Assembly (NCBI RefSeq): GCF_001597725.1
Contig: NZ_LUTR01000007.1
Location: 55,814 to 119,813, forward strand
Reading direction: 5' to 3'
DNA: 64,000 bases
Source of the DNA: Neptuniibacter marinus
Lineage (GTDB): Bacteria; Pseudomonadota; Gammaproteobacteria; Pseudomonadales; Balneatricaceae
The notes beneath the pieces were generated by a model. That model was given only the letters and a program-made list of their open reading frames with translations. It was not told where the DNA came from and made no database searches. This document shows, piece after piece, positions 31,171 through 39,294 of this stretch (position 1 is its first letter; each line of letters opens with the position of its first letter). Both the position numbers and the translations under genes were made by a program.

Positions 31171-31650
31171 TCGTTCTCTTCCCTCCCCTGAGCTCTAAAA
31201 AGGCCACTCAAATATTCAACAAATCATCACTTTTAAGCTAGCTTTTAAACACAACATCAGCTAGCTTAGAGTTGAGTAAGATTAAAATAACAATCCTCTT
31301 ATATTCACAAAAACCTCTGTGAATCGAAAACAGAGTTAACAATAAAATTTATTAAAAACATAGAGTTAAATCTGACTAATAATGTAAATATCATATCCTT
31401 AGCCTTACCGTTTCTTAGATTAACCTGATAGCTATTTCATAATTGTTTTTAGAAAGCAGATATCAAACTAATACTAAAGAAGAGACTAAATAGATAACTG
31501 ATATAGGACTGCCTAACCTTATTAATACAAGGTCATGGTATGTCATTACATTGAATAGAGGGCGGTCATAAAAGATGAACAAAAGCTTTTATATATCTGT
31601 GTGAATATTTAATAACAGGTTGCTTAAAATAATATTTTTGAGAGAGAAAA
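31171..31650. other. Non-coding AT-rich gap upstream of rnk with two further hairpins
   Basis: No convincing gene. Two additional inverted repeats are present: TAAGCTAGC (31234-31242) with GCTAGCTTA (31260-31268), and ATTCACA / TGTGAAT bracketing 31302-31323. The rest is AT-rich. The length before rnk is unusual for such a small gene, so it may hold a long leader or a small RNA, but nothing proves that. Confidence 0.5.
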
Positions 31651-32064
31651 ATGAACACAAGGCCAGAAATAACAATTACTTCATTAGATGCAGATCGGCT
31701 CTATAATTTAATTGAGTCCCTGCCAAAAAACAGCTTTGCCGGCCAAACGGAGCTAGAAGCTGAACTTGAACGGGCCAATGTCGTAGCGCCTGACGAAGTT
31801 CCGCCAACAATCGTTACCATGAACTCGACCGTTAAATTTGTTATCGAATCAACTAATGATGAATTTGAACTAACCCTTGTTTACCCCAAAGATGTAGATG
31901 CAGACGGTCAAAAGATTTCTATATTAGCGCCCATTGGTAGCGCCCTCTTAGGCCTATCTATAGGAGATGAAATCGAATGGCCAAAACCTGGTGGTGGGGA
32001 TCTGAAAGTTAAGTTAACAGAGGTATTATACCAACCAGAACGAGCGGGCGAGCTCCATCGTTAA
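31651..32064 (+). CDS. rnk: Rnk-type nucleoside diphosphate kinase regulator
   Basis: A 137-residue protein with a short N-terminal coiled coil and a GreA/GreB-type C-terminal domain (VMNSTVKF-like VTMNSTVKF, LVYPKDVDADGQKISILAPI, ALLGLSIGDEIEWPKPGG). Rnk binds RNA polymerase without the Gre anti-pausing activity and affects Ndk levels in pseudomonads and E. coli. ATG 31651 follows GAGAGAGAA. A 13 bp hairpin lies just downstream. Confidence 0.88.
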   Translation: MNTRPEITITSLDADRLYNLIESLPKNSFAGQTELEAELERANVVAPDEVPPTIVTMNSTVKFVIESTNDEFELTLVYPKDVDADGQKISILAPIGSALLGLSIGDEIEWPKPGGGDLKVKLTEVLYQPERAGELHR

Positions 32065-32079
32065 CATATAGCCCATAAA

Positions 32080-32112
32080 TAGCTGCTGAGAGGTGCACAC
32101 TCTCAGTAGCTA
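32080..32112. terminator. Strong hairpin after rnk, no T tract
   Basis: A 13 bp stem (TAGCTGCTGAGAG pairing with CTCTCAGTAGCTA, one G-T pair) with a 7-nt loop lies between rnk and the next gene. There is no following T run, so it may be a Rho-type end, a processing or stability hairpin, or a leader structure of the downstream gene. Confidence 0.5.
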
Positions 32113-32133
32113 AGCGATTCAATAGGAACTCAC

Positions 32134-32529
32134 ATGAAGTTAAGCTTTAACGTTGAAGACGCAAGTCAGATATTTGTAGGCGCTTTTGCGCTTGCCGTAC
32201 CTATATCATTTTCTGAAGAAGCTTGGCGCTTAGGGGAAACCCTACCCGGTTATAACCTATTGATGCTGTTTACCCTATCCATCACCTTTCTTGGCCTTTA
32301 TACCTATGAGAGTGTATTTCAAACCGATGTTAAGGCTAGAAAGCTTGTCTTTATATCTCGAATCGCCATCGCCTATATTATGACTGCGCTTGTAGTAGCC
32401 TTAGTCCTGTTTTGTCTTAACAAGCTTCCGTTATTTGAAGATCCACTAACATCGTTTAAACGTATTATTGTAATCACTATGCCAGCTTCAATGGGGGCTA
32501 TTGTCGTCGACAGTTTTGATAAGGAGTGA
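32134..32529 (+). CDS. DUF2391/TIGR02587-like integral membrane protein
   Basis: 131 residues with about four hydrophobic spans. It starts inside the fold with GAFALAVPISFSEEAWRLGE, a pattern I associate with the DUF2391 (TIGR02587) membrane family. The acidic FSEEAW at the end of span 1 is the most conserved part of that family. Function unknown. AATAGGAAC precedes the ATG. Confidence 0.6.
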   Translation: MKLSFNVEDASQIFVGAFALAVPISFSEEAWRLGETLPGYNLLMLFTLSITFLGLYTYESVFQTDVKARKLVFISRIAIAYIMTALVVALVLFCLNKLPLFEDPLTSFKRIIVITMPASMGAIVVDSFDKE

Positions 32530-32602
32530 TCTCACCCTAACAATATTCTTTCTAAATGAAGAAGTTAGTCTAAAAAGCCAAACTTAACGCAATAAGGATA
32601 AA

Positions 32603-32869
32603 ATGAAATCAGCCAATATACTGATTAAAGCCACTGTAATTTGCCTCGTGCCCCTACTTGCCTGTTCGATCTACTACACGAGCGAACAACTTAGTGACGT
32701 CCATCCTTTTATCTATGTGGCCGCTCAAATGGCACTGCCTATACTACTTATTAGTTGTGCATACATCGCAAATCTAGTTGTATTAGGTAATTGCAAGGGT
32801 TGGCGTTTCTACTTGTCATCTTCTTCAATAATAATCTCAGCACTTATTATTGCCAGTATCTGGCTATAA
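32603..32869 (+). CDS. Small three-span membrane protein
   Basis: 88 residues with hydrophobic segments at about 9-25, 35-60 and 66-88. It starts with a positively charged N terminus (MKSANILIK). Not recognised. AAGGATAAA precedes ATG 32603. The preceding gene is also a small membrane protein, so the two may be an operon. Confidence 0.55.
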   Translation: MKSANILIKATVICLVPLLACSIYYTSEQLSDVHPFIYVAAQMALPILLISCAYIANLVVLGNCKGWRFYLSSSSIIISALIIASIWL

Positions 32870-32927
32870 GGCATCCCAACAGTAAATCTATGAACAAAAA
32901 ATCCAGTACACTTTACCCTGTAAACCG

Positions 32928-33299
32928 ATGCACACAAAAACTAGGGCACCAAAACCGATGACCTCAGAAAAAAACAACCGACAAGAGAAAGTAGTCGAAT
33001 CTAACCCCTCTTTAGAATCTGAGATCAATTCAGCCCGTATAAACGCACTTGAATTGAAACTAGAAACCCTATCGATCATTACAGAATCACTCTGGAATCT
33101 ATTTGAGGATAGTGGGTTAGATCCTAGATCGGACCTAAAAGGAGAGATGGCGAAGGTCATCTCTGATCGAGCGAAACGCGATGCAATTACAGTGCGCTGT
33201 CCCGCCTGCCACTCACAAGAAAAAGCCAACGCAAGTTACTGTCAGAAGTGCGGAGAAAGCCTGGACTATTTAGGCGACATATCCCCTTTCGATTATTAA
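32928..33299 (+). CDS. Small zinc-ribbon protein
   Basis: A 123-residue soluble protein. The first half is charged and helical (ALELKLETLSIITESLWNLF). The C-terminal quarter contains a zinc ribbon of two CxxC knuckles (RCPACHSQEKANASYCQKCG). The function is unknown; such ribbons often mediate protein or nucleic acid contacts. The start is uncertain, with ATGs at 32928 and 32958 and neither preceded by a good ribosome-binding site. Confidence 0.6.
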   Translation: MHTKTRAPKPMTSEKNNRQEKVVESNPSLESEINSARINALELKLETLSIITESLWNLFEDSGLDPRSDLKGEMAKVISDRAKRDAITVRCPACHSQEKANASYCQKCGESLDYLGDISPFDY

Positions 33300-33324
33300 T
33301 AACGACGTTGTTTGCATAAAGAAA

Positions 33325-33352
33325 GAGACCTGCAAGCAGGCCTCTAGATCTT
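33325..33352. terminator. Hairpin between convergent genes
   Basis: An imperfect stem GAGaCCTGC / GCAGGcCTC with a 2-nt loop is followed by a weak T-containing tract. It lies between the zinc-ribbon gene (+) and the propeller gene (-). Confidence 0.5.
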
Positions 33353-33403
33353 ATTCATCATCTGCCTATACGTAACCTAACAGGCAAATTAAATAACGCT
33401 TAG

Positions 33404-34285
33404 TTAAGGTTCAATCTGATAAGCATCGATACGCTGTGAGAACATTAACGGTACAAATAAGAGATTCCCTTTCGAGGAAAGATCGCCGGTAAACTTCTTA
33501 GGTTCATTAAAAAGCAATTCCAGCGTATGGTCTTTATATTTAAAGATATTGCCATTCATCCAGTCACTAATAAACAGCGCGCCATCTATCTCAGCGATAC
33601 CATCAAGGTTACCAAAGGCTTCTGCATTTTTATAAGATGTTATTTTTTTCGTATCTCTATCAATAATAGAAAGCCCGCCTAGAATATCCGTTGTAAAATC
33701 CTTATGAAGACCCGTCCCCCAAGTAGCAACTGTTAACTGTCCATGATTAAAAAGAAGTCCATTTGGATGGGGCAGCGCCTCAGTTGAAATCCATTTAGTC
33801 AGCGTGTCATTTTCATAACGATAAACACCACCGCCAAGAATATCACTCAAGTAAACAACGCCTTTATCATCAATAGCTATATCGTTCAGCATAACACTGT
33901 CTTCAGCTTTGATTGATTGAACCAGCTCACCTTTTTCATGGTCAACAATGTGCATTTGCTGCATATCAGCAACATAGAGATATTGCTCATCCATTGCGAG
34001 CCCTTTAGGTGCATCCATTCCATTAACCCAAACATGACGAATAACCTTACCTTCATCCGATAACAGACTAATATAACCTTTACCGTTTAAAGCAGCAGGG
34101 TCGCCATTGACATTGGAAACAAAAAGCAGTGGTTTTGTTGGATGCACTAAAACCGATTCAGGCTCATCAAAACCCTCTAAACTCCATGCCTTATCAGGTG
34201 CCGCTAAAACCACGTTAGCACTCAGCGATAGGCATGCTATAGCAACCGATAGTGTTTTTTGTAATCCTTTTTTCACAATATTCAC
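33404..34285 (-). CDS. Exported SMP-30/NHL-like beta-propeller protein
   Basis: A 293-residue protein with a signal peptide (about 1-28, ANVVLAA). Repeated blade-like segments follow (ESVLVHPTKPLLFVSNVNGD, PKGLAMDEQYLYVADM, NDIAIDDKGVVYLSDILGGG, PNGLLFNHGQLTVATWG, LDGIAEIDGALFISDWMNG). This is a six-bladed propeller of the SMP-30/gluconolactonase or NHL type. It is probably periplasmic. Conserved acidic residues could bind a metal as in gluconolactonases. Substrate or ligand unknown. Single gene. Confidence 0.75.
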   Translation of the reverse strand: MNIVKKGLQKTLSVAIACLSLSANVVLAAPDKAWSLEGFDEPESVLVHPTKPLLFVSNVNGDPAALNGKGYISLLSDEGKVIRHVWVNGMDAPKGLAMDEQYLYVADMQQMHIVDHEKGELVQSIKAEDSVMLNDIAIDDKGVVYLSDILGGGVYRYENDTLTKWISTEALPHPNGLLFNHGQLTVATWGTGLHKDFTTDILGGLSIIDRDTKKITSYKNAEAFGNLDGIAEIDGALFISDWMNGNIFKYKDHTLELLFNEPKKFTGDLSSKGNLLFVPLMFSQRIDAYQIEP

Positions 34286-34554
34286 CCTAAATAATCAAAT
34301 CACTCAACAGATTGTCTTGGTCTTAAATTGGATAGACGCTTATGAACAAACATAAAGCCTTAACCAACTCCATAAATCACCATCTCAAAGATATAAATAT
34401 AAATATACTTATAACAGATTAACCAAGATCCGCACATCTTTAATTGAATGTTTATCTAAAAACTTACCCCCCTCAGCTTCACTACCTGAGGCTTGGAATA
34501 GTTTCACACTACTATACGATGATAAAACGGTAGTAATCCGCTTAAAATCAGAAG

Positions 34555-35499
34555 TCATTCAGTATGGTTTTGTGCTACTTCAGTGATGACACGGCGTATC
34601 CATTGATGGGCCACGTTATGTTGTAAAAGAGGACTCCAAGCCATTTTTAGTTCAAATTCAGGCACCTCAAAAGGGGGTGTTTTCATCACTAAACGAGAGT
34701 TATTCGATTGGGACTGAGAAGCCGCCTTAGTCGGTATAGTAGCTATCAATCCCTTTTCTTCAGCCAACAACGCTGCTGATTGATAGTGCCGCGTAAAGAC
34801 AGAGATATGACGCTTTGCATTTAACTGTTCTAATGCCTCATCAACCCAACCTAAGCGTTTAGTATCTTTAGGCGTAATCCCCATACCAGCCCCCATACCT
34901 GTTTTACTAACCCAAACATGGCGTGCAAGCAAATAAGTTTCTAAACGGAAATCATCAGCTATAGGATTATCAACAGAAAAGAGACAGGAAAAACTATCTC
35001 GCCATAATGTCTTCTGATGAAATGACTGTGGCATCGTATCAAACCGATTAATCACTATGTCCACAAGCCCCTGTTCTACCTCCTGAAAGCTCATATCACT
35101 CGGCGTAAGAATATCCAATACAATGTTAGGGGCCTCTTCCCTTAGACGGTTTAAGAGTCGCGGCATTAACGTCGACTCTCCGTAATCACTGGTCATAATG
35201 CGGAAAACACGATCACTAGAAGCTGCATCAAAATTTGCTGCGGGCTCAATTACCTGCTCAACCGAGGCTAATACCTGTCGTAATAGCGGCTGGAGACTTT
35301 GGGCCCGCTCAGTCGGCGCCATCCCTTCACTGGTTCTTACAAGCAGAGGATCGCCAAATGTTTCGCGCAAACGACGTAAGCCATTACTCATCGCTGGCTG
35401 GGTTATACCTAATAAACTGGCAGAGCGAGTGACATTACGTTCACGTAATAAAATATCTAAATACACCAATAAATTTAAGTCGATCTTATCCAAATTCAT
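34555..35499 (-). CDS. LysR-type transcriptional regulator
   Basis: 314 residues from the ATG at 35499 (MNLDKIDLNLLVYLDILLRE). The winged helix-turn-helix (about 8-67) carries VTRSASLLGITQPAMSNGLR, followed by an LTTR effector domain. It faces aceA copy 1 across a 175-bp gap, the usual layout of a LysR gene with its target, so control of isocitrate lyase is plausible but unproven. The frame stays open for 66 more codons upstream, into the aceA start, but those residues do not resemble the family and were excluded. Confidence 0.87.
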   Translation of the reverse strand: MNLDKIDLNLLVYLDILLRERNVTRSASLLGITQPAMSNGLRRLRETFGDPLLVRTSEGMAPTERAQSLQPLLRQVLASVEQVIEPAANFDAASSDRVFRIMTSDYGESTLMPRLLNRLREEAPNIVLDILTPSDMSFQEVEQGLVDIVINRFDTMPQSFHQKTLWRDSFSCLFSVDNPIADDFRLETYLLARHVWVSKTGMGAGMGITPKDTKRLGWVDEALEQLNAKRHISVFTRHYQSAALLAEEKGLIATIPTKAASQSQSNNSRLVMKTPPFEVPEFELKMAWSPLLQHNVAHQWIRRVITEVAQNHTE

Positions 35500-35674
35500 A
35501 GCAACGCCGCATAAACACTGAAGAAATTTCATAATACCACATCTACATTCACACAATAAATACTGCAAATAAGAGCCATTTATTTCAATTATGCGTCGCC
35601 ACACACTAAAATCCACATCGAAACTATTACAAAGGGCAACATAAAACGTTGTCGAACATATGGAAGGAATGAGC

Positions 35675-37273
35675 ATGTCTACACTAAACAAAGACATTGA
35701 AACTATCTCTGCTGCAAAAGCAGCTGCTGGTAGCCCTTGGGACGCTATTAACCCAGAATCTGCAGCTCGTATGCGCGCTCAGAATAAATTCAAAACTGGC
35801 CTAGATATCGCTCAGTACACTGCCGACATTATGCGTGCTGACATGGCTGCATTTGATAAAGACAAATCATTGTACACGCAGTCTTTAGGTTGCTGGCACG
35901 GTTTTGTTGGTCAGCAAAAAATGATCTCCATTAAGAAACATTTCGGTGGCAAAACTGACCGTCGTTACTTGTACCTTTCTGGTTGGATGGTAGCTGCACT
36001 ACGTTCTGAATTCGGTCCTCTTCCTGACCAATCTATGCACGAGAAAACAACCGTTGCTAGCTTAGTAGAAGAGCTTTATACCTTCCTACGCCAAGCAGAT
36101 GCACGTGAACTAGGCGGTCTATTCCGTGAACTAGACGCTGCACGTGAAGCAGGCGATTCTGCTGCTGAAGCTAAGATCCAAGACCAAATTGACAACCACG
36201 TGACTCACGTTGTGCCAATCGTTGCAGATATCGATGCGGGTTTCGGTAACGCTGAAGCAACTTACCTAATGGCTAAGCAGATGATCGAAGCCGGTGCTTG
36301 CGCACTGCAGATCGAAAACCAAGTTGCTGATGAGAAGCAGTGTGGTCACCAAGATGGTAAAGTAACCGTTCCTCACGCTGACTTCCACGCTAAGCTACGT
36401 GCTCTACGTTACGCTTTCCTTGAGCTAGGCATTGACAACGGTATCATCGTTGCACGTACTGACTCTGAAGGTGCTGGCCTAACTAAAGAGATCGCTGTTG
36501 TTAATGAACCTGGCGATCAAGGCGATATTTACAACTCTTTCCTTGATGTTGAAGAGATCGATGTAGCTGATATGGCTGAAGGCGATGTATGCTTCAACCG
36601 TGACGGCAAGCTTGTTCGTCCTAAGCGTCTACCATCCGGTCTATACCAGTTCCGTCAAGGTACAGGTCATGAGCGTTGCGTATTTGACTGTATTGAAGCG
36701 ATCAATGCCGGTGCAGACCTTCTATGGATCGAAACGGCTGTACCAACCGTACACGAAATCAAAGGCATGATGGATGACGTACGTAAAGTTCACCCAGATG
36801 CTAAATTGGTTTACAACAACTCTCCATCGTTCAACTGGACATTAAACTTCCGTCAGCAAACTTACGATACTTGGGTTGCTGAAGGTAAAGATGTATCTGC
36901 ATACGACCGCGCTAACCTAATGAGCGCTGAGTATGACGATTCTGAATTGTCTGCTGTAGCTGATGAACGTACACGTACATTCCAAGCTGATACATCACGT
37001 GAAGCAAACGTATTCCATCACTTGATCACTCTACCGACTTACCACACAACTGCGTTGTCTGTAGACAACCTAGCGAAAGAGTACTTCGGTGAGCAAGGCA
37101 TGTTGGGTTACGTTAAGAATGTTCAGCGTGAAGAGATCCGTCAAGGTATCGCCTGTGTGAAACATCAGAACATGTCTGGTTCAGACATCGGTGATGACCA
37201 CAAAGAATACTTTGCGGGTGAAAATGCGCTTAAAGCTGGCGGTGCGAAAAACACCTCTAACCAGTTTAACTAA
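35675..37273 (+). CDS. aceA: Isocitrate lyase, copy 1
   Basis: Glyoxylate-shunt enzyme splitting isocitrate into glyoxylate and succinate. The 532 residues place it in the large Pseudomonas-type class, not the 434-residue E. coli class. The catalytic Cys223 is in KQCGH (221-225), and metal-binding acidic residues are in DIDAGFGN (185-192). The start at 35675 has GGAAGGA at good distance; in-frame ATGs at 35660 and 35669 overlap that site. Codons 7 to about 530 appear identical in DNA to copy 2 at 39295. It faces a LysR gene and is followed by a terminator. Confidence 0.95.
   Translation: MSTLNKDIETISAAKAAAGSPWDAINPESAARMRAQNKFKTGLDIAQYTADIMRADMAAFDKDKSLYTQSLGCWHGFVGQQKMISIKKHFGGKTDRRYLYLSGWMVAALRSEFGPLPDQSMHEKTTVASLVEELYTFLRQADARELGGLFRELDAAREAGDSAAEAKIQDQIDNHVTHVVPIVADIDAGFGNAEATYLMAKQMIEAGACALQIENQVADEKQCGHQDGKVTVPHADFHAKLRALRYAFLELGIDNGIIVARTDSEGAGLTKEIAVVNEPGDQGDIYNSFLDVEEIDVADMAEGDVCFNRDGKLVRPKRLPSGLYQFRQGTGHERCVFDCIEAINAGADLLWIETAVPTVHEIKGMMDDVRKVHPDAKLVYNNSPSFNWTLNFRQQTYDTWVAEGKDVSAYDRANLMSAEYDDSELSAVADERTRTFQADTSREANVFHHLITLPTYHTTALSVDNLAKEYFGEQGMLGYVKNVQREEIRQGIACVKHQNMSGSDIGDDHKEYFAGENALKAGGAKNTSNQFN
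35691..37266 (+). repeat. Long direct repeat A1 (aceA internal)
   Basis: 1576 bp with no difference seen from 39311-40886 when read line by line. The repeat begins inside codon 6 and ends two codons before the stop. The flanks on both sides are unrelated. Confidence 0.9.
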
Positions 37274-37343
37274 GCTTAATTAGCGTTAACTGCCTTAATT
37301 AATTTTCCAGCGTTAATTAGGGCAGACTCCTATACTGGAGCAT

Positions 37344-37376
37344 AAGGCGGCACCTGTAGCAAGGGCCGCCTTTTTT
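37344..37376 (+). terminator. Terminator after aceA copy 1
   Basis: 8 bp stem AAGGCGGC / GCCGCCTT with a 13-nt loop, followed by TTTTTT. It lies 70 nt after the stop codon. Confidence 0.9.
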
Positions 37377-37475
37377 ATAGATAAGATTTCTAAGATCTGT
37401 CGAAAGACTCGAATGGCTTTTTACGTTAAAATTCTAGCCCGTTTTCTACTGCAAACTGATTAAGTGATTTCGAAT

Positions 37476-38039
37476 ATGACTGATACACCTGATTTTCTTA
37501 AAGATGCTAAAGATTTGTTAACTGAGCAAGGATTTACTACAGGTAATACTTGGTATCATGGGACATCATCGGCGCTGGTCGACTCAATAAAAGAACAAGG
37601 GTTAAAACGCTCAGGTGATCAAGCGCTGAAAGATGCGGCAAAGAAAACCATGGCAACAATCGGCAATGCCTATACAGAATCAGTTGAACCGGTTTTTTTA
37701 ACACAAAGCAAAGAGCTAGCTTTTTACTGGGCCCAGCAAACCGTTCGAGACCGCAGTGTACGAATCGAAGGAGATGAACAGCCCGTCGTCCTTGCCGTTA
37801 ATCTTTCGGAAGAGCTTAATGCACAAGTAAAACCCGATGTCGGTGCCGCAAGCTTATTGCTAGTTAAAGAAGGTGAAAATTTTATGGCCTATCTAGCAGG
37901 CATTTATCAAGAAAATGGGTTTGATGCACCCGAAATTGATTTAATGAAGGCTGACCGTATGGAATATCTCACTAAACTGGGTATGGCCTATTTTAATGCT
38001 GATATCGATGCCGCTCACGTCACAACACTCAGCGACTAA
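37476..38039 (+). CDS. ADP-ribosyltransferase-like protein of unknown function
   Basis: 187 residues (ATG 37476; a GTG four codons earlier is possible). The N-terminal region WYHGTSSALVDSIKEQGL and the later PVFLTQSKELAFYWAQQT resemble the first two core motifs of the ART fold (H-x-T, then a hydrophobic-x-T strand followed by an A-x-x-x-A helix). The third motif is not obvious; candidates are acidic residues near the end. No signal peptide. A host or phage-facing role cannot be told from the sequence. It lies between the two aceA copies with its own terminator. Confidence 0.5.
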   Translation: MTDTPDFLKDAKDLLTEQGFTTGNTWYHGTSSALVDSIKEQGLKRSGDQALKDAAKKTMATIGNAYTESVEPVFLTQSKELAFYWAQQTVRDRSVRIEGDEQPVVLAVNLSEELNAQVKPDVGAASLLLVKEGENFMAYLAGIYQENGFDAPEIDLMKADRMEYLTKLGMAYFNADIDAAHVTTLSD

Positions 38040-38092
38040 CAGACAATAATCTGCCAGCCCTGTGATTTATGGGTCATCAGAGCAGACTAACC

Positions 38093-38119
38093 AAAAAAGG
38101 ATGCATCGCATCCTTTTTT
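38093..38119 (+). terminator. Terminator after the ART-like gene
   Basis: Hairpin GGATGC, loop ATC, GCATCC within a six-A and six-T frame. Confidence 0.92.
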
Positions 38120-38203
38120 GCTATTTGGGTGATAAAACGTCTGGTTCAAAAACACTCATCCCGCTTACAACGTCTACACCGTTCCCCCATGTGACCGGCC
38201 GAA

Positions 38204-38449
38204 CTACTGAGTAGACTCAGCTTCATACTTACGCTTCAGCTTATCAATATACTGTTGCTGCGAACTCAAGTTTAGTTCATGAACTAATACCTTACTTTCT
38301 AAGCGAATTACATCCTGACTTAAACTTTTCACCTGCTGAAGTTGAACAAAATTAAAGCCGATAGAGCAAATAAATAAAAACCCTATCACGATCAATGCAT
38401 CTAAATGCAGTGTAAATTTCCGTTTTAAATTCACTATAATCTCACTCAT
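38204..38449 (-). CDS. Small membrane-anchored coiled-coil protein
   Basis: 81 residues with an N-terminal basic patch, one membrane span (about 17-37) and a C-terminal helical region (about 38-80) of heptad-like leucines and charges (VKSLSQDVIRLESKVLVHEL). Family not recognised. It is type II in likely orientation, with the coiled coil in the periplasm. Confidence 0.5.
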   Translation of the reverse strand: MSEIIVNLKRKFTLHLDALIVIGFLFICSIGFNFVQLQQVKSLSQDVIRLESKVLVHELNLSSQQQYIDKLKRKYEAESTQ

Positions 38450-39294
38450 TTGGTAACAAAAAACCTAGTAACAAGAGAGTATCTTTTTAAGTACAAAACA
38501 CAAACTAAAACGCAAAAAATCATACCGAGCCCAACCGGATATCGCGCCTAGAAAATAGCCCCGCCCTGCTTCGCTAAACACACAAGCGAGATATCGATAA
38601 AATCATGTACCGCAACTGCGTAATATTCACGAATAAATGCCACGATGAACGGCTCATTATGGACTGAGTAAACGCGCTATTTCACAACACTACAGCCATT
38701 AAAATATGATAAAAAATCATTTCCATCGACAAATTCACACCCAAACCTGGGCCACCCTACTGACTAATTGGATACAACGATCTTTTTCTACGCTGGCTTA
38801 TTTGACGTTTTTACTAAAAATAGCTCCAACGCCTTTAAAATCGGGCAGTAAGCACCGTTTTGTAGTCAAAAATCGTTAGACCCAATTGGAATATAAAACA
38901 ACCTGGTTATAACTATAAAACCTGTAAATAAAGAACATACGGCCTTATACCAAAGTCGCTAGTACTTAGGAATGAACCTCAGAAGCCCCGATATATAAGG
39001 TTTTTTACTGATTTGGCCTTTATATATTATGTAGTTATTTTACCTCTTTATGCCGAGAGGTCATGTAGCAATACTACATTTTTGCACCTGCACAAAAAGT
39101 AGCTTTGACGGCGGCACAAAATACCCCCATTATTCAGTCCACCAAGCCATACAGAGTATTCAACAGCCTGTTTGGTCTGATTATCACCTGCACGATAATC
39201 AAATAAAAAAGTTGAGTTAAGGGAACTACCGGCTTGGGCTTGTGACTCGCCAAAATTTAATTTATTGAACAGATTACTCTGTAGAGGATTGACC
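38450..39294. other. 845-bp non-coding region upstream of aceA copy 2
   Basis: No credible gene. A frame on the minus strand (39048-39317) reads into the aceA start and lacks any family resemblance. The region holds an imperfect long inverted repeat: 38764-38781 pairs with 38872-38889 at 14 of 18 positions, and the similarity extends inward about 10 more bases. Given its length it probably contains the aceA2 promoter and operators, but none could be named. Confidence 0.5.
38764..38889. repeat. Imperfect 126-bp inverted-repeat element
   Basis: The ends CTAATTGGATACAACGAT and ATCGTTAGACCCAATTGG are inverted copies with a few mismatches. The arms continue with partial complementarity (CTTTTTCTAC against GACTACAAAA-side sequence). 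It could be a decayed MITE or an RNA hairpin in the aceA2 leader. Confidence 0.45.

Noticed and set aside
35500..35697. 66-codon N-terminal extension of the LysR gene
   Set aside because: It overlaps the aceA start on the other strand and does not look like the LTTR N terminus; the real start is the ATG at 35499.
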